Source of the DNA: Marinicella meishanensis
Lineage (GTDB): Bacteria; Pseudomonadota; Gammaproteobacteria; Xanthomonadales; Marinicellaceae
Assembly (NCBI RefSeq): GCF_019931145.1
Contig: NZ_JAIOUV010000002.1
Span: forward strand, 186,001-250,000
Reading direction: 5' to 3'
DNA length: 64,000 bases
In this document: positions 17,990-25,329 of the stretch, in pieces
Position numbering within the stretch: the stretch's first letter is position 1
How the letters are laid out: each line of letters opens with the position of its first letter
Notes under the pieces: model-generated
The model's database searches: none
What the model was told of the DNA's origin: nothing
The model's input: only the letters and a program-made list of their open reading frames with translations
Position numbers and translations under genes: made by a program

Positions 17990-18073
17990 CATCCAAGGGG
18001 TGGCCAAGCGGGCCTGAGATGTCTTTGACAAACCCTTAGAACCTGATCCGGTTAATGCCGGCGTAGGAATGGA
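17990..18073 (+). ncRNA. TPP riboswitch (THI element)
   Basis: The conserved THI-box parts are all present in order: GGGGTG at 17997-18002, CTGAGA at 18014-18019, ACCCTT at 18032-18037, then GAACCTGATCCGGTTAATGC and GCGTAGGAATGG ending near 18072. The outer stem pairs CCATCC with GGAATGG. It lies about 60 bases before the TonB receptor start. Thiamine pyrophosphate binding would be expected to lower expression of the downstream four-gene operon; the mode (translation or termination) cannot be told by eye. Confidence 0.95.
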
Positions 18074-18133
18074 AACTCAATTCGACACGCCCCAACCGGG
18101 TCTCTGATTAAACCTTTTGATAAGAGATCCTTG

Positions 18134-20236
18134 ATGAAAACACCACTGAAATCCACCGCCCTGCTGCTGAGTCTGGCTGGCATCGCCACCACCGCCTGGG
18201 GCCAAAGCACATATCCTGACGAACCCACTCAATTGGATGATTTGACCGTCACCGCTGACTGGCGCGCCGACACCACCGTGCGTGAGGTGGCCACTTCGGT
18301 CACGGTGCTGGACGATGCCACCCTGCAACAAGCCGGCACCCAGCACTTCCAGGACGTGATGGGCCTGGTTCCCAACCTCAACTGGGCCGGCTCCACCAGC
18401 CGCCCGCGATATTTTCAAATTCGCGGCATCGGTGAACGCTCGCAATACGAAGGGGCACCCAACCCATCGGTGGGTTTCATCATCGATGACATCGATTTCA
18501 CCGGCATTGGCGGTGCTGCCACCTTGTTTGATTTGGCCCAAATCGAGGTGTTGCGCGGTCCCCAAGGCACCCGCTATGGCGCCAATGCCCTGGCGGGATT
18601 GATTTATGTGCGCAGCCAGGACCCCAGTTTCGCCGAAGCCTATCAGCTGGAAACCACGGTGGGTGATCACGGCACTTGGGGGGCTGGCTTCAGTGCCACT
18701 GGCGCGGTGGGGGATTCCGAACGGGCCGCCTATCGCTTCGCCTTGCACCAATACAACAGCGACGGCTTTCGCCGCAATGATTTTTACAACCGCGATGACA
18801 CCGACCGGTTGGACGAATTCATGCTGCGCGGCAAGCTGCACATCACCGCCACCGCCAACTGGCAGTCAGACCTGACCCTGCTGCTGGTCGACATCAACAA
18901 CGGTTTCGACAAATGGAACCCAGAGAACACCTTCACCACCCACGCCGATGACCTGGGCATTGACGACCAACGCTCGGTCGGTTTCAGCTGGCGCAACACG
19001 GTGACCACCGACCGCGGCTTTGACGTCATCGGCATCAGCAGTTACACCGATGCCGACATCCAGTATTTCTTCGATGGTGATTGGGGCAACGACGCCTACT
19101 GGGGCGAGTTTGCACCCTATGATTTCACTTCCAACAACGACCGCGAACGCCGCCATTGGACCCAAGAATTCCGCTTGGTTTCCCAACCCGGTGCCGAAAT
19201 TTTCAACGGTTCCACCGCTTGGTTGACCGGTTTGTACTGGGCCCGTTGGTCTGAGGACAATGTGATTGATGACTTTTTCAATGGCGAGGTGTACCGCGAT
19301 TTCGACAGCCAATTCGAAGCCGATACTGTGGCCCTATTTGCCCAACTCGATACCCAGTTGACCGCGCAAACGGTGTTGACCACTGGTTTGCGCTATGAAA
19401 CCCGCGAAGCCGATTACCAAGACAATGGCGGCCTGGACCTGGCGCCCAATGAAGACATGGTTGGCGGCCAAATTTCCATCAACCACCAACTCAATGACCG
19501 ACAAAATTTGTATGCCACGGTGTCTCGCGGTTACAAAGCCGGCGGCTTCAACTTGAGTCCGTCACTGCCAGCCAGCCGCCGGGCCTACGATCCTGAATAC
19601 TTGTTGAATGTGGAAGTGGGGATGAAGGCCTTGCTGCTGGAGCACCGCTTGAGCCTCAACCTCAGCGCTTTTTATTCCAAACGCCAAGACATGCAAGTCA
19701 GCACCTCGGTGCAAGAGGACCCCACCGACCCCCTGACCTTCGTGTTCTTCACCGGCAATGCCGCCGCAGGCAAAAACCAAGGCCTGGAAGTCGACTGGCA
19801 TCACCAAATCAACCGCAACTGGGCCTGGCATGGCTCGCTGGGTTTGCTCGATGCCTCATTTTCTGATTACGTCACGGTGGACGATGATTTCACAGGCCGT
19901 GCCCAGGCCCATGCCCCGGATTACACCTTTAACCTGGGCCTCAGCTATGCCGGTGACAGCGGTTGGTTTGCCCGGGCTGACCTCAATGGCGCCGATGGTT
20001 TTTACTTCTCTGACTCGCACGACCAACGCGCCGACAGCCGCGAAATCCTGAACCTCAAAGTGGGCTACCAGGCCAACACCTGGTCAGTCTTCGCCTGGGG
20101 CCGCAACGTGCTGGATGAAACTTATGCCGTGCGTGGCTTCTTCTTCGGTTTGGAACCACCCGATTATGCTGATAAACTGTATCAACACCTGGGCGACCCG
20201 CGGCATTTTGGGGTGACCGCCCGTTTTGAATTTTGA
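18134..20236 (+). CDS. TonB-dependent outer-membrane receptor, probably for thiamine
   Basis: A 700-residue receptor. Residues 1-23 are a signal peptide; a TonB-box-like DDLTVTA follows near residue 36; the plug domain (EVATSVTVLDDATLQQ through EVLRGPQGTRYGANALAG) spans about 45-155; the rest is a 22-strand-type barrel ending in Phe (ARFEF). The ATG at 18134 is chosen over the adjoining TTG at 18131. Control by a TPP riboswitch points to thiamine or a thiamine derivative as ligand; this is inferred from context, since receptor sequence alone does not specify substrate. Confidence 0.88.
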   Translation: MKTPLKSTALLLSLAGIATTAWGQSTYPDEPTQLDDLTVTADWRADTTVREVATSVTVLDDATLQQAGTQHFQDVMGLVPNLNWAGSTSRPRYFQIRGIGERSQYEGAPNPSVGFIIDDIDFTGIGGAATLFDLAQIEVLRGPQGTRYGANALAGLIYVRSQDPSFAEAYQLETTVGDHGTWGAGFSATGAVGDSERAAYRFALHQYNSDGFRRNDFYNRDDTDRLDEFMLRGKLHITATANWQSDLTLLLVDINNGFDKWNPENTFTTHADDLGIDDQRSVGFSWRNTVTTDRGFDVIGISSYTDADIQYFFDGDWGNDAYWGEFAPYDFTSNNDRERRHWTQEFRLVSQPGAEIFNGSTAWLTGLYWARWSEDNVIDDFFNGEVYRDFDSQFEADTVALFAQLDTQLTAQTVLTTGLRYETREADYQDNGGLDLAPNEDMVGGQISINHQLNDRQNLYATVSRGYKAGGFNLSPSLPASRRAYDPEYLLNVEVGMKALLLEHRLSLNLSAFYSKRQDMQVSTSVQEDPTDPLTFVFFTGNAAAGKNQGLEVDWHHQINRNWAWHGSLGLLDASFSDYVTVDDDFTGRAQAHAPDYTFNLGLSYAGDSGWFARADLNGADGFYFSDSHDQRADSREILNLKVGYQANTWSVFAWGRNVLDETYAVRGFFFGLEPPDYADKLYQHLGDPRHFGVTARFEF

Positions 20237-20246
20237 GGAGTCATGC

Positions 20247-20501
20247 ATGCAAGTTTCCATTGAAATATCGATGTACCCTTTGGCCACCGATTTCATCCCG
20301 CCCATCAAAGCCTTCATTGAGCGCTTACAAGCCTACGAAGAATTGCAAGTCATCGGCAACACCATGAGCACTCAGGTGTTTGGTGACTATTCCCGGGTGT
20401 TCGACATCCTGCATGACGAAATGCAACGGGCCCACCGCGACACCCCCAAAGCGGCCTTCATGTTGAAAGTATTGAACGGAGATTTGTCACCCGATGCATG
20501 A
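20247..20501 (+). CDS. Small thiamine-binding-type protein (MTH1187/YkoF-like)
   Basis: An 84-residue protein of the PF01910-like family: begins QVSIEISMYPLATDFIPPI and contains STQVFGDYSRVFDIL, both typical. GGAG lies just ahead of ATG 20247. Family members bind thiamine or a pyrimidine precursor and are often TPP-regulated. It has no signal peptide, so it should act in the cytoplasm, possibly handing thiamine from permease to kinase. It sits 10 bases after the receptor and overlaps the permease gene by 8 bases. Confidence 0.8.
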   Translation: MQVSIEISMYPLATDFIPPIKAFIERLQAYEELQVIGNTMSTQVFGDYSRVFDILHDEMQRAHRDTPKAAFMLKVLNGDLSPDA

Positions 20502-21102
20502 AATCTGGAGCCAAATCCTGACCGCCTGGCAGGCCCAATCCAACTTCGAAGCGGTGGCCGTGCTGGCGGCCATCATGTATTTGGTACTGGCCATCAAGGA
20601 AAACATCTGGTGCTGGCTGTTTGCCTTCATCAGCACCGCCATTTACATATACCTGTTCCACCGCGTGTCGCTGCTGTCTGAATCTTTGTTGAATGTATAT
20701 TATTTGCTGATGGCGGTTTACGGCTGGTACCAATGGCGTCAAGGCCAACAACAGCAACCCCGCGAAATCGTGCGTTGGCCACTGCGCAAACACCTGGCCC
20801 TGATCGCCGGCACCGCCATGGCCGTGCCCATCCTCGGTTATACCACCAGTCAATGGGGGGCGGCCATGCCTTATCTGGATGCCTTCACCACCTGCTTTGC
20901 GGTGTTGGCCACGGTTATGGTGGCCCACAAGGTGTTGGAAAACTGGCACTATTGGTTGGTGATCAATGTGTTGTCGGTGTACTTGTTTGCCAGCAAAGAT
21001 TTGTATTTGACCGCGGCTTTGTTTGCTTTGTACGTGATCCTCACCATCATCGGCTACGTCAATTGGAACCGCCATTATGTCAACCAGCGATCAGTGGCAT
21101 AA
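20494..21102 (+). CDS. pnuT: PnuC/PnuT-type permease, probably for thiamine
   Basis: A 202-residue inner-membrane protein with about seven helices and the PnuC-family segments VLAIKENIWCWLFAFISTAIY, ESLLNVYYLLMAVYGWYQW and VYLFASKDLYLTAALFALY. PnuC takes up nicotinamide riboside, but members under TPP-riboswitch control (PnuT) carry thiamine. These permeases work by facilitated diffusion and need a downstream kinase to trap substrate, which fits the kinase encoded next. The gene overlaps both neighbours (8 and 26 bases). Confidence 0.88.
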   Translation: MHEIWSQILTAWQAQSNFEAVAVLAAIMYLVLAIKENIWCWLFAFISTAIYIYLFHRVSLLSESLLNVYYLLMAVYGWYQWRQGQQQQPREIVRWPLRKHLALIAGTAMAVPILGYTTSQWGAAMPYLDAFTTCFAVLATVMVAHKVLENWHYWLVINVLSVYLFASKDLYLTAALFALYVILTIIGYVNWNRHYVNQRSVA

Positions 21103-21826
21103 ACGCATTCAACAGATCCCGGCCATCCAACGGGCCGGCCTGCGTCAGTGGCAACCGATCCAATCCGGCTCCAGCAACCACATCTTCAAAGTCACCACCG
21201 ATGCCGGGGTGTGGCTGTTGCGGATCAACCGCGCCGCCTTGGGCATCGATCGCCAGCAAGAAAAGAAAATCCTGCAACAAGTGGCCGACATGGGCATCGG
21301 CCCTACGGTGATTGACAATGACCCGGCGGCCGGATATTTGATCACCGAATACATCGATCAACCCGCTTGGACCCAAGCCGATCTGCAATCGCCCAAGCAC
21401 CTCAACCCACTCAAAACCCAACTGCAACAGGTGCACCAAGTGCCTTATGAATATCTGCCCAGCCGCCTGGATCACCGCCTGCGGCTGTATTTAAAACACC
21501 TGAAAAACACCCCAGAACAAACCGCTCTGGTGTTGTTGGATACCATTGAGAAATTGGACTTTTTGGGTTTTTGGCGGGCCAACAACACGCTGTATCACTC
21601 CGATCTGAACCCCGGGAATTTATTGGGCCACCACCCCAACACCACCATCATTGACTGGGAATTCGCCGGCCAAGGCCATCCTTTGTTGGACTGGTTGATT
21701 CTGGAACACGAAGCACAGCTTGATTTGTCGGCACACTACCCGGCAGACATCCTGTCGGTCTGGCTGGAACCGGCACGCCGCATGATCGCGGCGATGATGG
21801 CTTTGTGGCCGCATGAAAGCCCCTGA
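21077..21826 (+). CDS. APH/choline-kinase-fold kinase, probable thiamine kinase
   Basis: A 249-residue kinase-fold protein. The nucleotide loop is GSSNHIFKV near residue 31; the catalytic loop is YHSDLNPGNLL near 173 with Asp and Asn; the metal-binding Asp is in IIDWEFAG near 193. In a TPP-controlled operon with a PnuT permease, phosphorylation of incoming thiamine (ThiK-like) is the likely role. Similarity to E. coli ThiK is at fold level only, so the substrate is inferred. It overlaps pnuT by 26 bases. Confidence 0.75.
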   Translation: MSTSDQWHKRIQQIPAIQRAGLRQWQPIQSGSSNHIFKVTTDAGVWLLRINRAALGIDRQQEKKILQQVADMGIGPTVIDNDPAAGYLITEYIDQPAWTQADLQSPKHLNPLKTQLQQVHQVPYEYLPSRLDHRLRLYLKHLKNTPEQTALVLLDTIEKLDFLGFWRANNTLYHSDLNPGNLLGHHPNTTIIDWEFAGQGHPLLDWLILEHEAQLDLSAHYPADILSVWLEPARRMIAAMMALWPHESP

Positions 21827-21835
21827 GGCGGTATG

Positions 21836-21861
21836 GCACAAACTGTGCTTTTAAGGCTTTT
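21836..21861 (+). terminator. Weak hairpin and T-tract after the thiamine operon
   Basis: GCACA pairs with TGTGC across a 3-base loop (21836-21848), followed by TTTT and, ten bases later, a run of T. The stem is only five pairs, so termination is uncertain. Confidence 0.4.
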
Positions 21862-21921
21862 TTTCTGCCAAACAATCAAGTAGAATACCCGCCTCTGACG
21901 ATTGTTTCATGCAATCATTGG

Positions 21922-22008
21922 GCCCAGGTGGTGAAATTGGTAGACACGCCAGCTTCAGGTGCTGGTGGGGGCAACCCCGTGGAGGTTCAAGTCCTCTCCT
22001 GGGCACCA
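21922..22008 (+). tRNA. tRNA-Leu (anticodon CAG)
   Basis: An 87-base class II tRNA. Acceptor GCCCAGG (21922-21928) pairs with CCTGGGC (21998-22004); discriminator A, then encoded CCA (22006-22008). Anticodon stem CCAGC/GCTGG encloses loop TTCAGGT with anticodon CAG at 21956-21958. A long variable arm (TGGGGGCAACCCCGT) and T-loop GTTCAAGTC are present. A TAGAAT-like -10 lies upstream. Confidence 0.97.
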
Positions 22009-22092
22009 TTTACTTTTCTGTTATTTCCTTGGTTTGAGCAATCGCTTGCATACGGGTGTTGGCGCGCCTTACCGTGATACAGGCACAAAAGC

Positions 22093-22126
22093 CGGTCATG
22101 ACTGGCTCCCCCTCCAGCCATGACCG
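22093..22126. terminator. Imperfect inverted repeat after tRNA-Leu
   Basis: CGGTCAT (22093-22099) pairs with ATGACCG (22120-22126), with an inner GGCT/AGCC stem and a C-rich loop. There is no T-run, so it may be a tRNA 3' processing or weak termination structure. Confidence 0.3.
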
Positions 22127-22161
22127 ACTCTTATGGATGAGCGGTGCGGCTCAGCGTGTGC

Positions 22162-22368
22162 TCAGGCGTTTTTGGCCAGTTGTCGCAGGCGATTGATTTC
22201 GCCCACAATCAGATTGATGTCGTCCTTGCGATTCTTTTGGAATGACAGTTTGACCATTTCACGTTGCAGCAGTTTGATGCGTTCGGTCAATTCGGTGTTG
22301 GGGTTGAGGTGCAGCTTTTTGCTGCGGATGCTGTTGATGGACTGCTTGGCAATGGAATCATCTAACAT
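22162..22368 (-). CDS. Small hypothetical helical protein
   Basis: A 68-residue, charged, probably helical protein (ELTERIKLLQREMVKLSF, INLIVGEINRLRQLAKNA) with heptad-like Leu spacing. GAGG lies about 10 bases before ATG 22368. It has no membrane segment or signal peptide. I do not recognise a family; it resembles SlyX/YdcH-sized coiled-coil proteins only in general character. Confidence 0.55.
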   Translation of the reverse strand: MLDDSIAKQSINSIRSKKLHLNPNTELTERIKLLQREMVKLSFQKNRKDDINLIVGEINRLRQLAKNA

Positions 22369-22527
22369 GGTATGGGTGCCTCATATTTTTATTGAATCAT
22401 CAATCAGTGAAGCCCAGCTTCACCGCCATAACGCACACATTAAGTACATAATATGACAAACATTTGAAGCAGACAAGGAAAAAATTCCAACCTTGCCAAA
22501 AGCGGCTGATTTTGCTAAATTTTTGTG

Positions 22528-23451
22528 ATGCAGCTAACACTTTTACCCCGCATCACCTTGATTTTTGGCTTGTTTTTTGGTCTCAATACCGAGGCCAAAA
22601 AGTATTATAAACACGTCGATGAAGATGGCATCATCCATTATTCTGACCAACCACCCGCCGCCGATGTGGCGTACGAAAGTTGGCAAGTCAGGCCAGAGGA
22701 CACCCAATACGAAGTCAAAATCATCAACCGCGGTCCGGAAAAAGCCCCGGCCTACTACGGCGTGAATCCTTACCACGGTCCGGTGGCCGTGCGCATGGAA
22801 TTCACCCTGCAAGAAAACGCGGTGGCCGATCCACCCCTGCCGGCCACCTTTGTGATACCCGGTAACAGCGATGAGTTGTTGACCACCGTCACCGGCCAGG
22901 ATCAATACCAAGCCTGGTCATTTCAATTCAGCTACACTTCGGTGATGGGTGACCCCAATGCCAAGCACCAAGACGGTCATGTCTACCAACGCCCCTTTCA
23001 GGCCGATCAACAGCACTTCATCAGCCAGGCCTTTTTTGGTGAGTTCACCCACCAAGGCGAACAAAACCGCCATGCCATCGACATCGTGATGCCCGAGGGC
23101 ACGCCGGTGTTGGCCGCGCGGGGTGGTGTGGTGATGGACATTGCCGATGACTTCTATGACGGCGGCACCGATGCCAGCCAAATACAACGCGGCAACTACA
23201 TCCGCATTTTGCATGACGACGGTTCCATGGGGGTCTACGCCCACCTGCAACTGGAGTCGGTGCGGGTGGCGCCCGGACAACGCATTGACACCGGGCATCA
23301 AATCGCCTTGTCAGGCAACACCGGTTTCACCAGTGGCCCGCACCTGCATTTCGCGGTGCAGGTCAATGACAACCTGCGCTTGGTCTCAGTGCCCTTCCTG
23401 TTACAGCACCGCAACGGTGAGGTCAAGTTTCCGACCGTTGGACCTCTGTGA
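22528..23451 (+). CDS. Exported DUF4124 and M23 metallopeptidase protein
   Basis: A 307-residue protein. Residues 1-22 are a signal peptide; residues 23-60 are DUF4124 (YYKHVDEDGIIHYSDQPP); the C-terminal 140 residues are an M23 (LytM) domain with the metal His/Asp motif NRHAIDIVMPEG near 183-187 and GPHLHF near 271. Both zinc and catalytic His residues are intact, so it is a likely active peptidoglycan endopeptidase in the periplasm. ATG 22528 follows a GTG in frame; no strong ribosome site distinguishes them. Confidence 0.88.
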   Translation: MQLTLLPRITLIFGLFFGLNTEAKKYYKHVDEDGIIHYSDQPPAADVAYESWQVRPEDTQYEVKIINRGPEKAPAYYGVNPYHGPVAVRMEFTLQENAVADPPLPATFVIPGNSDELLTTVTGQDQYQAWSFQFSYTSVMGDPNAKHQDGHVYQRPFQADQQHFISQAFFGEFTHQGEQNRHAIDIVMPEGTPVLAARGGVVMDIADDFYDGGTDASQIQRGNYIRILHDDGSMGVYAHLQLESVRVAPGQRIDTGHQIALSGNTGFTSGPHLHFAVQVNDNLRLVSVPFLLQHRNGEVKFPTVGPL

Positions 23452-23460
23452 AGCGAGGAT

Positions 23461-24504
23461 TCAGTCAAAGCCGTTACGGAAAATCAAATCACTGGGTTCA
23501 CAGCTCACCAGCACATTGGTGATGTCCTGATTATTGGCTGTGCCCTGGCCCTGACTCACCATGCATGGCTGGGTTGGGTCACCGGTTTGGGTCAGCACGG
23601 ACACCTCGTAATCATCACCCACATTAAGTGCTTCGCTGAAGACAAAAGCACCATCTGAATTGACCAGCAAATCATCTCCCCCATTGTTTTGTAACACCAG
23701 GGCATTGCCCAGCTCCAGGCCAGATACCATACCTCCCACCATGGGCGTGGCCTGAAATGCCATGGCATGGTAGGCGTTGATTGTGGTGCCGGTGTTACTG
23801 AAGACCTCGGTGACTGGATTGAACGAGTATAAGGTACCAAAAAAAGCCATCCAACCCAAGGTCGGTGTGAGGATAATCATGGCTTGGGTTTCACCAGGAG
23901 AGCCCACTGGCGAACCAAGGGTTTCTACAAAAGTACCTGGATCAATGAATGATGTGCCGTTGTTATTTTGGTAGTAAATTTCACCGGTGTGGGGGTTGAA
24001 GGCCATGCCACCACCATAGGTTTGTATGGCGTGGTCAAAAATAAGAGTCTGGAATGCTGTCGCAGTGTCAATGAAGACAAATGAATAGTTAGTGGACTGG
24101 GTCCCGGTGGTTCCATACAGGTTGCCATCAGATGCAAAAGCGATGTCAATGATGTTACCGCAGTTGCCTATGTCGGTGATGGCAGCAGTGGTTTGATCCA
24201 TGATGCCCAGGCGCCGGCCACTGGCCCCACCAGGATTGGGCTGATACACCACGTACATCTCCTGCGTGATCGGATGTAATGACATACCAAAGATACCTTT
24301 TATGTCTCCAAAGTCTGAAGTGGCGGTCATCGAATCAACCACTGTGAAAGTCAAATTACTGGCATCAACCACATCGACATTGGTCGAATTATTTTCACCA
24401 GTCATGATCAAACGGTCTGCAGCCATTGCGGTGTTAATAGGGCCGAATGAAACCCAAACAATGACAGCCAATAAAGCGGAGAATACAGTGTTGTATTTTT
24501 TCAT
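23461..24504 (-). CDS. Secreted beta-propeller-like protein with F-x-x-x-F-D tail
   Basis: A 347-residue exported protein (signal peptide about residues 1-28). Repeats such as GMSLHPITQEMYVVYQP, DIAFASDGNLYGTTG and MAFNPHTGEIYYQ suggest a propeller. Residues 280-335 form a small repeat domain (AFVFSEALNVGDDYEV ... TQTGDPTQPCMV ... NVLVSC) seen in other bacterial secreted proteins. It ends in DLIFRNGFD, a tail nearly shared with the nuclease at 57000 and with two others. The function is unknown. It converges with the M23 gene. Confidence 0.75.
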   Translation of the reverse strand: MKKYNTVFSALLAVIVWVSFGPINTAMAADRLIMTGENNSTNVDVVDASNLTFTVVDSMTATSDFGDIKGIFGMSLHPITQEMYVVYQPNPGGASGRRLGIMDQTTAAITDIGNCGNIIDIAFASDGNLYGTTGTQSTNYSFVFIDTATAFQTLIFDHAIQTYGGGMAFNPHTGEIYYQNNNGTSFIDPGTFVETLGSPVGSPGETQAMIILTPTLGWMAFFGTLYSFNPVTEVFSNTGTTINAYHAMAFQATPMVGGMVSGLELGNALVLQNNGGDDLLVNSDGAFVFSEALNVGDDYEVSVLTQTGDPTQPCMVSQGQGTANNQDITNVLVSCEPSDLIFRNGFD

Positions 24505-24736
24505 GCAAAAACCCTTAAACAGATTGAACCTTCACCCATCTCCAACAGCAAAACGCTGCCTTGGGACCAGATCTTAACTTGTAGCAGATGCATGTTTTAA
24601 GTCAAGGGTGACCAGACACAGGTGTATTTCAAAAGTGCAACTTCCTCGAAGTCAGTTTCGCATATACAACCACTTTTCCCATGCATAAAATATACCACAA
24701 TACCTCAACAATACACAATTCAGCGAACTGGTCGGC

Positions 24737-25195
24737 TTATTCGTGAATGGGCAGTTGAGAAGTGCGTTTTTTCTGCTGCATTGAAAAACTGGTGTTGATT
24801 GAACGAATAGATGGCAGGCGCAGGATTTTTTCGTAAATCAGTTGGTTATAAGAATTCATGTCTTGGGTGACGATTTTTAACAGGTAATCGTATTCACCAC
24901 TGGTGGCATGACATTCGAGGATTTCTGGCCATTGCTGAATGCCTTGATCGAACTGTTCAACCGTTTCTGGATGGTGGTTGTCCAAGGAGATCTGGGCAAA
25001 GGCCGTCAGGTTCAGGCCCAGTTTTTGCTGATCCACAATCGCTGTGTAACCGGTGATCAAACCGCTCTTTTCCAAGGCATCCACCCGTCGCCAGCAAGGG
25101 GCCTGAGACAAGGAAACCTGCTCGGCCAGTTGTTTGTTGGTGATGCGCCCATCCAACTGCAAGGCCTGTAAAATCTTTCTGTCATAATTGTCCAT
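24737..25195 (-). CDS. Lrp/AsnC family transcriptional regulator
   Basis: A 152-residue protein: N-terminal helix-turn-helix (DRKILQALQLDGRITNKQLAEQVSLSQAPCWRRVDALEKSG split by the turn) and a C-terminal RAM ligand domain (ECHATSGEYDYLLKIVTQDM). ATG 25195 is taken; a TTG three codons earlier is possible. It is divergent from the E1-E2 operon, an arrangement like bkdR with bkdA in pseudomonads, so control by branched-chain amino acids is a fair inference. Confidence 0.9.
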   Translation of the reverse strand: MDNYDRKILQALQLDGRITNKQLAEQVSLSQAPCWRRVDALEKSGLITGYTAIVDQQKLGLNLTAFAQISLDNHHPETVEQFDQGIQQWPEILECHATSGEYDYLLKIVTQDMNSYNQLIYEKILRLPSIRSINTSFSMQQKKRTSQLPIHE

Positions 25196-25267
25196 ATTGA
25201 ACAATTTAAATGCTTGTTAGCTGTATTTCAAGAAATATCTTTTCTTCTCAGGCTGGTTTAATGAAAA

Positions 25268-25301
25268 TATCGAAAACACATTCCCCGCCTTTTCGAAGAT
25301 A
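25268..25301. promoter_or_regulatory. Inverted repeat between the Lrp-type gene and E1 gene
   Basis: TCGAAAA (25270-25276) and TTTTCGA (25290-25296) form a 7-bp inverted repeat with ATAT and AGATA flanks, centred about 45 bases before the E1 start. It is a candidate Lrp-family operator; binding is inferred from position only. Confidence 0.35.
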
Positions 25302-25329
25302 ATGGTTGTCCCCCAATTCTGAGATCCGC

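Noticed and set aside
24505-24736. Possible small gene or RNA between the propeller gene and the Lrp gene
   Set aside because: No open frame with a ribosome site, no stable hairpin with T-run and no known RNA motif was found; it is treated as plain intergenic DNA.
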